In this document: positions 1 to 8,270 of the stretch, in pieces
How positions within the stretch are numbered: position 1 is the first letter of the stretch
How the letters are laid out: each line of letters begins with the position of its first letter
From: Tritrichomonas musculus
Taxonomy: Eukaryota; Parabasalia; Tritrichomonadida; Tritrichomonadidae
NCBI GenBank assembly: GCA_039105265.1
Contig: JAPFFF010000070.1
Location: 248,001-312,000, forward strand
DNA: 64,000 nt
Reading direction: 5' to 3'
Notes under the pieces: model-generated
What the model was told of the DNA's origin: nothing
Database searches by the model: none
The model's input: the letters and a program-made list of their open reading frames with translations, nothing else
Program-made: the position numbers and the translations under genes

Positions 1-336
1 GTCGTTCCAAATAATCGTGAACATGATTATAAATACCTTATTTGGCTTGAACAAATTCCTGATGATAATGCAAATGTGAAACTTCATCTTGTTCGAAGAC
101 ATAAGGATTATTTTTATAAAGTTCGTTCACATTATGATGATTTGAATGAAAGATGGTTCTTTAGAGAGAACCTTCCTATTTCAATGACCATTAATTTGGA
201 TATTAAAAACATTATTCGTGAAAACTTCGATGAAACAGAAGCTAATATTAATGGAAATACAATTACAATTAATCGTGAAATACTTGATGATTTACATGAA
301 ATGATTGAAACATATTTCAACGAATTTCAGGAATAA
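1..336 (+). CDS. Conserved lineage I protein, C-terminal part (5' end outside window)
   Basis: The frame is open from base 1 to the TAA at 336, so the start lies left of the window. A GTG at 76 is internal. The translation aligns along its length with the C-terminal half of the 255-aa protein at 57000-57767 in element D, sharing YxYxIWLE, LHLVRR, WxFxxxLPI and a final region with ITIxRxxLxDxH. No enzyme motif is recognised. In D this gene sits just inside the right terminal repeat, so A's left end is probably only about 1 kb outside the window. Function unknown. Confidence 0.75.
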   Translation, partial: VVPNNREHDYKYLIWLEQIPDDNANVKLHLVRRHKDYFYKVRSHYDDLNERWFFRENLPISMTINLDIKNIIRENFDETEANINGNTITINREILDDLHEMIETYFNEFQE

Positions 337-361
337 ATCAATTAACAAAATTATTTTTTTT

Positions 362-491
362 GCGTCTAGGAGAAAACTCCTACACGAATAAATGTTGATA
401 ACTAAGGTCTGAAACCAATGTCAAAAATGTCCGTAGGAAATCCTCCGCTCGAATAAATGTTGATAACCAATGTCTGGAATCAATGTCAAAA
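362..491. repeat. Two ~65-bp tandem units, each with a different palindromic core
   Basis: Unit 1 (362-427) and unit 2 (428-491) share the backbone CGAATAAATGTTGATAAC followed by GTCTG and CAATGTCAAAA. Unit 1 holds TAGGAG-AAAA-CTCCTA (367-382), unit 2 holds AGGA-AA-TCCT (435-444). The arrangement parallels the repeats at 51779-51890 in element D. It lies in the gap between the partial gene and the HNH gene. Confidence 0.7.
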
Positions 492-591
492 CTAACCGGA
501 AAAAAAATCTGTTTAGAAATTATTTTTTTGTCATCTTCTCAAAATTAATTTTTCAAATTTAATTTTTTTTTAATTTTTTTTCTACTATAAA

Positions 592-987
592 ATGACAACA
601 AATTACATTCATGAATATGCTGACGAAATTATATTTGATGAATTTTTGAAATATATAATTGAATCAAAACCTGATACTACTTATGTTCCATTACTTAATT
701 TTGAATACAAGTATGCAATTCAAACCGAATTTCCATTTATTATTACACTGGGTCGTGGTGAACGTGTTTTAGAAGAAATCATGAAAAACAATTGTCCACA
801 TGTTAAATTGAACGGAAAATTATATAAAAAACATGAATTAATCGCTAAACAATTTATTCCAAACCCTAATAATTATAAATTTGTTAAGCATATTAATCAT
901 AACAAATTTGATTATCATATTGACAATCTTTGTTGGACTAATGATTCTCGATGTGTACGTTATACACCATCTGGTATAATTTATTAA
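592..987 (+). CDS. HNH-type homing endonuclease-like protein
   Basis: 131 aa. The C-terminal half has the pattern KxHELIAKQFIPNP, then KHINHNKFDYHIDNLCW, which is the N/H-rich beta-beta-alpha core typical of HNH endonucleases linked to NUMOD4-like modules. The same layout is seen at 45285-45620 in element E (DHINRNRADYHLSNLRW). In A the first position of the core is KH rather than DH, so activity is uncertain. It stands alone between two core lineage I genes and is absent from D, which fits a free-standing homing nuclease that has invaded the element. The ATG follows a T-rich tract, as for its neighbours. Confidence 0.75.
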   Translation: MTTNYIHEYADEIIFDEFLKYIIESKPDTTYVPLLNFEYKYAIQTEFPFIITLGRGERVLEEIMKNNCPHVKLNGKLYKKHELIAKQFIPNPNNYKFVKHINHNKFDYHIDNLCWTNDSRCVRYTPSGIIY

Positions 988-1070
988 ATCAATTAACAAT
1001 TATTTTTTTTGTCATTTCTTCCGAAACTCAATTTTTAAAATTTATTTTCAATTTTTTATTTTGTAATCAA

Positions 1071-1532
1071 ATGACAACATCTAACCTTCGAGTATATGAA
1101 TACATCAATTCATTAATCTCATTATTACCAAATCCAGATGAATATCAAAAATGTGATTTTACATTACTTTGTGAACGATTTCCAATTAATATCGGAAAAG
1201 GTACTTACCTTGTTCGCGTATTATATATTTCATTAACCAATTCCGACAAAAAAATCACACGAATTTATCCAAATCAATTGAAAGATATGAATCTTGAACA
1301 TGTAATTCTAACATCAAATCTCCGACGAAGGATTAACATAAATTCTTTTGAAACATTTGTTAATGGTAATACAGATGTTCAAACATTTAAAGAACATTCA
1401 TTTTACAATTATTCAATTGAACGAATTAACAAATCAAATCAAGAAATGATTTTGAAACTTCGCGAGAAATATGAAATACCTGAACCACAAATATTTAAAG
1501 GAAACCATCAAGATATTGTTCTTGATGAATAA
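1071..1532 (+). CDS. Conserved lineage I protein (153 aa), function unknown
   Basis: The start is set at the ATG at 1071 rather than further upstream, because the homologs at 46269-46748 (D) and 31986-32444 (F, broken) begin at the matching residue. Shared features are VYEYINSLI near the N-terminus, CDF/CNF, KVLYxSL, LTSNxRRR, YYNYSI and a C-terminal QDIVLDE-like end. No known domain is recognised. It converges on the ATPase gene in all three copies, with a 4-12 bp overlap in D and F and a hairpin-bearing gap here. Confidence 0.8.
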   Translation: MTTSNLRVYEYINSLISLLPNPDEYQKCDFTLLCERFPINIGKGTYLVRVLYISLTNSDKKITRIYPNQLKDMNLEHVILTSNLRRRININSFETFVNGNTDVQTFKEHSFYNYSIERINKSNQEMILKLREKYEIPEPQIFKGNHQDIVLDE

Positions 1533-1553
1533 ATTGAATATTTTTTTGTCTAT

Positions 1554-1655
1554 TTAACAGTTAACTGTTAATTGTGTATGGTTCCTAGCGGATTTAGCAT
1601 AGCCAAAATATTTTTTTTTGTACTTTTCACCTTTGGCGCCAGGTACTGAAAGTAC
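1554..1655. terminator. Perfect hairpins between convergent genes
   Basis: TTAACAGTTAACTGTTAA (1554-1571) is a perfect 18-bp palindrome. GTACT-GAA-AGTAC (1643-1655) is a perfect 5-bp stem with a GAA triloop lying directly against the ATPase stop. Both lie between the ends of two converging genes, so a role in transcript ends is plausible. This is an inference, and the family of palindromes elsewhere in the window suggests they may instead be mobile repeats. Confidence 0.35.
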
Positions 1656-2600
1656 TTACTGGTTGAATCTTATAAATTCAATACTTCCTTCTCGTGTATT
1701 CACCAAAACAAAATCATGATTCTTCATTCGATTATATTGTCTCCACAAATCTTCAAATTCAACTGGTATAACAACTTGTTGATATATATATGACATCTTT
1801 TGCCTTGAGAATCCATTGAAAATAAAGAATGAAGTACAATTATTCTTATAATCTGTTGGAATCGCTTTGAAGAATTGAACGTTCACATAAACGATTGAAT
1901 GTTTGTGTCTCAATTGAGTTATATAATTTGTGAAGTAAGCAGATTTTAACAATTTCGATTTAATAAAGTCTTCACACAGAATTATTGTATTTAATGGCAC
2001 ATTGGGTTTACCAAGTTTATTGATATTAAGGAATTGAAACATTTTCTGTAATTTATCTTCATTAATCTCGCTCTGCGAGCTCGAGCTTTGCGAGATCGTA
2101 ATCCTACTTGTGCTGGAATATTTAATATATAATTCCTTCCATAAATCCAATTCTTTTAAATAAGCTTCAGCATTTGTGTCGGAAACAACTTTCACAGGTA
2201 AATTTATCAATTCGCGTTGAGCTTCAAATGTAGAATCATTTATAACTCCATTCTTGCTAATATACACAATTTGATGTACATTTGACTCCTTCAATCGAGA
2301 TATTTGAATTATATCTCTTAATACAATGTGTGATTTACCTTTACCCTGTGCTCCAACAATAATGTTTAACGAATTATAATTAGCATAGATTCCAGGACCA
2401 ATTGGACGAATTGATTCTGACATTATTTTTGATTCATTTTTTTTGTACGCTCGATTCATTTCAAAATCAATATCAAAGGGCTTTTCAATCATAACAGGCT
2501 TCATAATCATCTTGTGTTCTTCGAATGACTCAAAGTCATCATCATAGTCAGAAGTATCTGAAAAAAATATTGTTTTGTAATCAAATTTGCTGGGTTTCAT
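1656..2600 (-). CDS. Packaging ATPase (A32/FtsK-HerA-like), lineage I
   Basis: 314 aa. Walker A is GAQGKGKSH at about residues 83-91, and Walker B is NTIILCEDF near residue 205. The C-terminal part has QLRHKHSIVYVNVQFF and FFIFNGFSRQK, matching the copies at 31083-31997 and 46745-47740. The family pumps DNA into preformed capsids in Polintons, adenovirus-like and NCLDV systems. Compared with those two copies this protein has an extra Ser/Gln-rich stretch (ISQSSSSQSEIN) just before ExKLQKMF, encoded by the GC-rich palindrome at 2065-2096. The N-terminal 70 residues are acidic and poorly conserved. The ATPase call is firm; the packaging role comes from family and context. Confidence 0.88.
   Translation of the reverse strand: MKPSKFDYKTIFFSDTSDYDDDFESFEEHKMIMKPVMIEKPFDIDFEMNRAYKKNESKIMSESIRPIGPGIYANYNSLNIIVGAQGKGKSHIVLRDIIQISRLKESNVHQIVYISKNGVINDSTFEAQRELINLPVKVVSDTNAEAYLKELDLWKELYIKYSSTSRITISQSSSSQSEINEDKLQKMFQFLNINKLGKPNVPLNTIILCEDFIKSKLLKSAYFTNYITQLRHKHSIVYVNVQFFKAIPTDYKNNCTSFFIFNGFSRQKMSYIYQQVVIPVEFEDLWRQYNRMKNHDFVLVNTREGSIEFIRFNQ
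2065..2096. repeat. GC-rich palindromic insert inside the ATPase gene
   Basis: The outer arms are ATCTCGC (2065-2071) and GCGAGAT (2090-2096), with an inner perfect AGCTCGAGCT. It is GC-rich against very AT-rich surroundings. It keeps the reading frame and adds about 10 residues not present in the ATPases of elements D and F. Confidence 0.65.
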
Positions 2601-2603
2601 TTA

Positions 2604-2735
2604 TTATGAGTAAAGCTTCGAGCGCATCTCCTCTGTGAGTTTAGGGGGTTCATCTTCTTTGAAAATTGATATCAAAACGCATAATTCAATAACATGAACA
2701 ACCAAAATAGTTCCCAAAAGAATTTCAGTTAACAT
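2604..2735 (-). CDS. Conserved single-pass membrane microprotein (43 aa)
   Basis: The start is the ATG at 2733-2735, chosen by comparison with the copies at 30927-31058 and 47760-47885. The protein has one N-terminal hydrophobic helix (ILLGTILVVHVIELCVLISI) followed by an acidic tail ending EPPKLTEEMRSKLYS. All three lineage I segments keep it immediately upstream of the ATPase on the same strand, and the EPxLxEExRxKxYS tail is conserved. That makes it a real gene despite its size. Function unknown; a virion membrane or packaging-vertex partner of the ATPase is a guess from position. Confidence 0.75.
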   Translation of the reverse strand: MLTEILLGTILVVHVIELCVLISIFKEDEPPKLTEEMRSKLYS

Positions 2736-2745
2736 TTGAATAAAT

Positions 2746-3429
2746 TTAAACACATAATTTAAGTGAAATACCATATCGAACAAGTTGTGCATAAACATCA
2801 TTGTAACCATATTTCAAATCATTTGATTTACCATCTTTTGTGACAAGAATTCGTTGGATTTCTAAATATTTATTCTTCGATACACATCCCGTACATCCAG
2901 AATCTTCATCAATAATAAGTTCAACTTTATCAGCATGTGTTAGTATTTTAATTAATTCCATCAATGAATTTGAGTGACAAACTAAGTAATTATTTACACG
3001 AAGTGGATTTAATTCATAAATTGAAAGAAGTGTTTCTAAAAATTTGTTCTTGACAGTTAAGTCTTCAATCTCATTTCGGGCTTCGACTACGTCGGTGGAA
3101 CCGCCCTCAGCCACTATGTGGTTTCCCAAATCGATGATACCCTTGTCTCGGACAATAGTCGCAGGCAAGCCAGCTCCGGCTGGCGCTTTGCTTGTTGGAG
3201 GTTGAAATTGATATTGAGAATTCTCCTCCGGTATAGTAAAATTTACGTCCCTAGATTGTGAATTCATTTGGGGAACATTTGGGTAATAAACAGGTTGACT
3301 AATTGGTTGACCAACCGGTTGTGAATTCGATGGTTTGATTTTGATTTCAACATTAGTTTCTTGGCTCTGTTTTACCGAAGCATCATTTTCAGAACTTAAT
3401 ATTCTTGCTTTCCGTAATACATTCGACAT
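2746..3429 (-). CDS. DEDxGCxGC-motif protein (lineage I conserved)
   Basis: The start is at the ATG 3427-3429 (MSNVLRKARILSSEND), because the upstream in-frame start would be TTG and the D homolog begins MSLHKARILSSEND. Residues 1-130 are low-complexity (Q/P/S-rich). The C-terminal 100 residues are the conserved part: NNYLVCHSNSLMELIKIL, ADKVELIIDEDSGCTGCVS, and LKYGYN before the end. The paired cysteines could bind a metal. A GC-rich stretch of roughly 100 bp (about 3085-3195) adds an Ala/Gly-rich segment that D lacks. Homologs are at 47920-48528, 30677-30916 (fragment) and, diverged, 32634-33245. Function unknown. Confidence 0.75.
   Translation of the reverse strand: MSNVLRKARILSSENDASVKQSQETNVEIKIKPSNSQPVGQPISQPVYYPNVPQMNSQSRDVNFTIPEENSQYQFQPPTSKAPAGAGLPATIVRDKGIIDLGNHIVAEGGSTDVVEARNEIEDLTVKNKFLETLLSIYELNPLRVNNYLVCHSNSLMELIKILTHADKVELIIDEDSGCTGCVSKNKYLEIQRILVTKDGKSNDLKYGYNDVYAQLVRYGISLKLCV
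3172..3193. repeat. GC-rich palindrome inside the DEDxGCxGC gene
   Basis: GCCAGC-TCCG-GCTGGC is a perfect 6-bp stem with a 4-nt loop, flanked by near-complementary AAG/CTT ends. It lies within the Ala/Gly-rich segment that the homolog in element D lacks, so it looks like part of an in-frame insertion. Confidence 0.45.
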
Positions 3430-3466
3430 TGATTTCAATCTAAAAAAACCTTTATTCGTAGATTAC

Positions 3467-3697
3467 TCAATCCTTGTTAGCTAATTCATTCAATTCGTTT
3501 TCCAATTTTTTTACTTTTTCTTTTAATGAATTAATATCTTCAATTAATGATTCACGAACAGCAAGCCCACTGGAACCAAGCATTCCAGATTTGACATTAT
3601 TTAGATGTTGCTTGTAATCATAACATTTTTCTTTGAGGGTTCGTTTGATACGTTTAAGTTCAGGAATCTCCTTCTTATATTCGTTTAATTCAGACAT
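3467..3697 (-). CDS. Short coiled-coil protein (76 aa)
   Basis: Nearly all of the protein is conserved with 51557-51790 in element D. It starts MSELNEYKKEIPELKRIK, has GMLGSxGLAVRESL in the middle, and ends in a heptad-like LIEDINSLKEKVKKLENEL. A 33-codon remnant of the C-terminal coil survives at 32454-32555. It is encoded back to back with the 88-aa gene at 3713, with only about 15 bp between the two start codons, a pairing kept in D. Probably a structural or scaffold component. No enzymatic motif is visible. Confidence 0.78.
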   Translation of the reverse strand: MSELNEYKKEIPELKRIKRTLKEKCYDYKQHLNNVKSGMLGSSGLAVRESLIEDINSLKEKVKKLENELNELANKD

Positions 3698-3712
3698 TTA
3701 ATCGAAGCAAAA

Positions 3713-3979
3713 ATGTCCTTTCACTCACAAGTGAGTTCAAACTCTACGAGTTACAAACAAAAACGAACCATTCATGATGATAAAAGAATGAATCACTACG
3801 ATAGATTACAACTTAAAATGCAAAAAGAACGTACCAGAATTAATTCTGCACCAACTGTTAAGAAATATGAGGATAAAGGAAGTATTCAACATGAACCTCA
3901 AGTATCAACAACAAAAAAATTGAATTTTCACACTTATTCATTAAATCATTCAGTTGTCCCTCGATGCGATAAAATCTAA
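3713..3979 (+). CDS. Small basic protein (88 aa), lineage I conserved
   Basis: It is homologous to the 75-aa protein at 51295-51522. Both have a central basic stretch with ERxRxN/NRRT, then the motif PTVKKYEDKGxxxHxP and a C-terminal SLNHxVxP ending K-I. It lies head to head with the coiled-coil gene, and its start codon is inside the promoter of that gene. High Lys/Arg/His content would suit a DNA- or capsid-binding core protein, but this is inference only. Confidence 0.72.
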   Translation: MSFHSQVSSNSTSYKQKRTIHDDKRMNHYDRLQLKMQKERTRINSAPTVKKYEDKGSIQHEPQVSTTKKLNFHTYSLNHSVVPRCDKI

Positions 3980-4016
3980 AATATTTATATATTTTAACTT
4001 GGGCGAGATGTGAAAT

Positions 4017-4478
4017 CTAATCCAACATTTGTTGGTTAATATATTTGGCAATCTGATTTACAGTATTGGTTAATTCAGCAATTTTTTTATCTAATGTTGT
4101 GAATTTGAGTTCATAGCTTTGTTTCAAATCTTTAATCTCGTTATCAAATGTTGACAAATTTTGTGAGAACATACTTTTGAGATTCTCAATATCAGCTTTA
4201 ATAACATCTTGTTCAAGTTCTTTCAATTCATTAGTTTTGACAACTTTCTTTAAAAATATATCTCCCCCAACTCGTTTTGTACCTTCTTTTTGACAATTCT
4301 TTTTTGTGATTCTGTATTCAACACCATCTGGTGTAACAATTTTGTAAACCCGATTTAGATATTGAGTCGTCTGGTTGTTCATGTCATCTTTGTGTTTCTG
4401 ATAGTACAGATTGAACTCCTCAATTGATTTAAAATTCTTTATTTCAGTAGTTATTTCATTAATTACTTTCAAATCCAT
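4017..4478 (-). CDS. Coiled-coil protein (153 aa), lineage I conserved
   Basis: The N-terminal 80 residues carry a conserved module shared with 50864-51298: an EEFxLYYQKxKD helix, TTQYLNRxYKIVTP, EYRITK, and FLKK. The C-terminal 70 residues form a long heptad-rich helix (LKQSYELKFTTLDKKIAEL). In D the gene lies beside the small amphipathic protein and the capsid gene, as here. Likely a virion or scaffold protein that oligomerises through the coil. Function inferred from context only. Confidence 0.72.
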   Translation of the reverse strand: MDLKVINEITTEIKNFKSIEEFNLYYQKHKDDMNNQTTQYLNRVYKIVTPDGVEYRITKKNCQKEGTKRVGGDIFLKKVVKTNELKELEQDVIKADIENLKSMFSQNLSTFDNEIKDLKQSYELKFTTLDKKIAELTNTVNQIAKYINQQMLD

Positions 4479-4543
4479 TTAAAATAAAAAAATACAATTT
4501 AATCATTTTCATGCGACTTCGAACACAAAGTGTTCTCAGGCGC

Positions 4544-4798
4544 TTACGCGACTTCATCAATTAAACTTTTACCAATTTTAAGACCTTTGTCAGCAAAATT
4601 TAATCCTGTATCAATTGCTCTAACAGCATCACCAATAAGAGGTATTCCACCCAAAACAGGTTTTACAGCATTAGTTACTCTTTTACCAACTTCAACAACT
4701 TTGGGAAGTGCTTTACCAACCTTAGTTGCAACATTCTTTATTGTATTACCTACAGATTTAAAAGCGTTTTTCATTTTTTTGAAGATTCCGATGCCCAT
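4544..4798 (-). CDS. Small amphipathic virion protein next to capsid gene
   Basis: The start is placed at the ATG giving MGIGIFKK, which matches the D copy (50562-50813). An ATG three codons upstream (4807) is also possible. The N-terminal 30 residues form a basic amphipathic helix (FKKMKNAFKSVGNTIKNV). The centre is hydrophobic with a GIPLIGDAVRAIDTGLN motif (GVGPVVDTISTGLN in D). It is divergent to the capsid gene here and in D. The size, composition and neighbour recall membrane-active minor capsid proteins such as adenovirus pVI, but homology is not shown. Confidence 0.7.
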   Translation of the reverse strand: MGIGIFKKMKNAFKSVGNTIKNVATKVGKALPKVVEVGKRVTNAVKPVLGGIPLIGDAVRAIDTGLNFADKGLKIGKSLIDEVA

Positions 4799-4890
4799 TG
4801 TTTTCATTATGAAAAAAGACCCATAATAGTACTTTTTTTGTTATTCATTCAAACTTCGTTTGAAAGTCTTTTTATTCCATAAAAAGTCAA

Positions 4891-6765
4891 ATGTTGTATC
4901 GCAACGAAAGAGCACATAATTACAAAATTGAAGCAGGAAACGTTCTTGATACATTTAATAAGATGCGTGAAATGATTAATACTAATGATGGTACACGCTC
5001 ATTTTCATTCAGAACTGTTGATTGTCATGACCAACCTGCACCATTTCATCAAGGACAATATTCTCAAATCAGTTTAACGCATCCAGACCATTTCATATCT
5101 GATGTTGATAAAGGATTCTTAACATTTCATGTCAAATTGGATTTACAACTCAACACAGACCTTGCCAAATTACGTTCAATTGAAGACCCACAACACTTCT
5201 ACAAATTATTTGTTGGACTTAAATCTTCAAATCAATTATTGGACAGACTGGAAATCTTACATAATAACGTTAATGTTGGATATCAGCAAAACGAATGTGT
5301 TCGAGAAGGATTTTTGTATTCAGCTCTTAAACCTGAAACTGAAAAAAAGCGTCGTAGGTTTGTTCATTCATTATGGGAAAATATTTCACAATATTCTCAA
5401 ACAATGGCTGGTACATATGTTAATCTAATGGATTTCAAAGAAAGTGGTAAAACACAAGTTGAATTTGATTTGAACCTTCCATTTGATGATTTACTTGCCC
5501 TTCAAGCTTTCGATTTATTCCCAAATGGAATTATTGGTGATTTATCAATTCGTTTCCAAGTTACTTCTGCTGGTTTGGTTTGGGCAGTAATTGACCCATA
5601 TGTTGTTGCTGAAACAAAGGCTTTCCTTGAAGATGATGAAACTGTTTCCGCTGATGAATTGGATAAACTTCGTGATTTAAAGGTTCGCGGTAAGCTCAAA
5701 CGTCAATTCACACAAATTGGTAATGAAGCAACTATACCAGCTGTTTTTGACCAAACTCTTACAATCAAATATCAGAGAATGCATGCTGGAGCACCTGTTG
5801 CAGAAGATGAGACTCCAAAAGAAGTTGTATTCCATTATACTCCAGAGGATTATACCAAATTTGATGTTCGTGAATCTGATGTAAATAAAGGTCCATTTGC
5901 TGAAATGGTTGCTGCACATAATCCTGATGTTCCTTTAGCACCAGGAGATACTGTTAAAATTTTGGAATCAAATTATCATGACATTGAATATTCAAATGGA
6001 GTTGCAACATTGACATGCAATCAAATGACAATCACACTTTGCAAATCAAATATGCAAGGTTATGGTGTATGTGAATCTACTAGACAGGGTATTGAAAATA
6101 TTCTTCGTGAAGGAATCATAATTCCATCTCAGAAAATTGAATATCATGCATTTCCTATAGCAGCAGCTTCAAATGGAATCAAATCAACATTGAATATACC
6201 ATTAATTAATGTTACGACAATGTCATTACTATTTCCAAAGCATCATAATGATTTAACTGTTTTTGAGAATCCGGTTTACCAAAATTGTTATTTAAACATT
6301 GGTGGAAAGAACTTCCCAGATGAAAATGTTGACACAATTGGCGCAAGATTCTTTGAGAATCAATTAACCGCTGGAGACCTTGATGGGATTACACTTCAAT
6401 GCACAAAGGAATTTGAAGATTCATTCACCATGCCTAAAAATGATTCTCATGGAAACAGATACAAAAATACGCTTTCCGATGCAACTTCATTTGTATTCAA
6501 TATTCAAACTGAACGAGCTTCAGCTGGTTATTGTTATGATGGATTGGACGGTGGATTTGGTAACATTCAGGTTCAAGTAAATGGTCAACCAATTCACACA
6601 GGTGAGAATGACACTTATTACAACATTTTAGAACCAAGTGGTAACATTGTTCATCCACCCCCAAGTCAATTAATTTTGACAAGAGATACATATTTCAAAT
6701 TGAGTTTGAATGGTTTAGAATATGTTGATGATGAAACACCAGCTGGTTCGCAAGTAAATCAGTAA
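4891..6765 (+). CDS. Probable major capsid protein (double jelly-roll), lineage I
   Basis: 624 aa, close to the usual Polinton capsid length. It is very similar to 48571-50514 in the N-terminal 270 and C-terminal 230 residues: RSFSFRTVDCHDQPAPFHQ, HPDHFISDxDKGFLTFHxKL, SNQLxDRLEILHNNVNVG, then NGIKSTLNIPLINVTxMS and NLTVFENPVYQNC-like strands. The middle (about residues 280-375) differs strongly between the two, as expected for an exposed loop or tower. The identification rests on length, beta-rich character, conservation and position beside ATPase, integrase and the amphipathic protein. A structure prediction would settle it. Confidence 0.72.
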   Translation: MLYRNERAHNYKIEAGNVLDTFNKMREMINTNDGTRSFSFRTVDCHDQPAPFHQGQYSQISLTHPDHFISDVDKGFLTFHVKLDLQLNTDLAKLRSIEDPQHFYKLFVGLKSSNQLLDRLEILHNNVNVGYQQNECVREGFLYSALKPETEKKRRRFVHSLWENISQYSQTMAGTYVNLMDFKESGKTQVEFDLNLPFDDLLALQAFDLFPNGIIGDLSIRFQVTSAGLVWAVIDPYVVAETKAFLEDDETVSADELDKLRDLKVRGKLKRQFTQIGNEATIPAVFDQTLTIKYQRMHAGAPVAEDETPKEVVFHYTPEDYTKFDVRESDVNKGPFAEMVAAHNPDVPLAPGDTVKILESNYHDIEYSNGVATLTCNQMTITLCKSNMQGYGVCESTRQGIENILREGIIIPSQKIEYHAFPIAAASNGIKSTLNIPLINVTTMSLLFPKHHNDLTVFENPVYQNCYLNIGGKNFPDENVDTIGARFFENQLTAGDLDGITLQCTKEFEDSFTMPKNDSHGNRYKNTLSDATSFVFNIQTERASAGYCYDGLDGGFGNIQVQVNGQPIHTGENDTYYNILEPSGNIVHPPPSQLILTRDTYFKLSLNGLEYVDDETPAGSQVNQ

Positions 6766-6844
6766 ATCTAATTTATCAATCTAATTTATCAAACTAATTC
6801 TGGATATTTTTTTTGCACTTGATTTGGGTCCTTTTCGATAATAA

Positions 6845-8248
6845 ATGTCGAAAACTAAATCTCTCAGAATTTATGATAAAGAATATCCTTCGTTATTGAA
6901 ATACCCATTCAAATCGAAATACAAATACGTTGAAACTGATTTGCAACCTGTTTTCAAGAATAACATTAAAACAGAACCTTTCATACCTGATTTCAAACTC
7001 AAAGCTTGTAAACAAATGTCAAAACCTAATTTCTCAAATGAACCAGGATGTTGGGAAGCCGATTTAATGTTTGTGAATTATTTTAGTAATCCTGAACAGC
7101 CTATTGAAAAAGAACAAGGTTACCTTGTTTTGATAAATGTAAATACTCGATATCTGATTGTTGAACCAATTAAGAGCAAATCAAGAGATGATGTTGAAAA
7201 GGGATTACGAAAAATAGTTGAAAAGCATCCAAAATTTGAATTCAAAACGATTAAATGTGATGGTGAAAAAGCTTTCATAAGTCTTGCTGGAAGAATTAGT
7301 GACCCCAATAAAATTCCTAATCGATGTATCATGTTGAAATATGATGATGGTGAACAGAGATTATTAACAAATCTTGATGAATTAATTAATTTTTATAATA
7401 GTAATTCTGTTTTGAAAAAGGTATATTTTGATGAAATTGTTGTTGACCATAATATTGAAACTCTTAAGACTATAAATGAATATATATCTGAAGATAATGG
7501 TTCATACGCTGATTATAATACAGAAGGGGTAAATGATTATTATATAATCAAATTTGTAATTAATTCTTCCCCTTACGCTCTCGCTCATAAAAACGTTGAT
7601 GCTGTAATTAGAACTCTTAGAAATGCCTTCGGATTAGATGAAAGAAGAATTACTGATTATAATCTCATGAGACAAATGGTGAACTTCTATAATAACACTC
7701 CTCACAATTCATTGAGATTTCGGAATTATGATTATAATGAAGATGAATTATCTGAATATCAAGGTTCTGGTTTAGTTCCACCAACAAAATGGATTTATTA
7801 TTCTCCAGTTCATGTTCAAAATAATGTTGATTTGGAATGGAGGTATATTCGAATGATGAAAATGAAATTGAGAAAGATAAATGAAAAACAGAAGTTGAAA
7901 GGCTTACTTAATTACAAACGTGGTAACATAATTTTGATACATCTTGATAAAGGTAAGACTCAAAAAAAGCATGAAAAAAGGAGAAGAGTTTTCAATGAAA
8001 TAGCTGAGTTCATTTGTTATCAAAACGGAAATGTTAAATGTAGATTGTTAAATCCATATCTCACATTTGATAAGACAAAGGATGGTTTAGTCCCATACGA
8101 GAAATCTGAGAAAGGTAGAATTGCCAAAACTGATGATGAGAAAGCAATTATTGAAGTCCCAATTATTTACACGAAATTTGTTTGTGATTCTATCGAAGAC
8201 TTGAACGATGATTATAAACAGTATTTCATATTAAATGTTGACAAATGA
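6845..8248 (+). CDS. Retroviral-type integrase (rve fold), lineage I
   Basis: 467 aa. The first catalytic Asp is in CWEADLMFVNY and the second in IKCDGE. The helix that normally carries the catalytic Glu reads AHKNVDAVIRTLRNAFG, so Asp stands where Glu is expected; the D copy has the same change. Between the second Asp and this helix A has an insertion of roughly 70 residues (Asn/Tyr/Asp-rich) compared with D. It is followed by FYNNTPHNSLR, a typical rve feature, and a basic C-terminal SH3-like region (RGNIILIHLDKGK). It ends with TGA and the next gene starts 22 bases on. Integrase would insert the element and make the 6-bp duplication. Confidence 0.85.
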   Translation: MSKTKSLRIYDKEYPSLLKYPFKSKYKYVETDLQPVFKNNIKTEPFIPDFKLKACKQMSKPNFSNEPGCWEADLMFVNYFSNPEQPIEKEQGYLVLINVNTRYLIVEPIKSKSRDDVEKGLRKIVEKHPKFEFKTIKCDGEKAFISLAGRISDPNKIPNRCIMLKYDDGEQRLLTNLDELINFYNSNSVLKKVYFDEIVVDHNIETLKTINEYISEDNGSYADYNTEGVNDYYIIKFVINSSPYALAHKNVDAVIRTLRNAFGLDERRITDYNLMRQMVNFYNNTPHNSLRFRNYDYNEDELSEYQGSGLVPPTKWIYYSPVHVQNNVDLEWRYIRMMKMKLRKINEKQKLKGLLNYKRGNIILIHLDKGKTQKKHEKRRRVFNEIAEFICYQNGNVKCRLLNPYLTFDKTKDGLVPYEKSEKGRIAKTDDEKAIIEVPIIYTKFVCDSIEDLNDDYKQYFILNVDK

Positions 8249-8270
8249 GATAAAAAAAGATGTTTACTCA

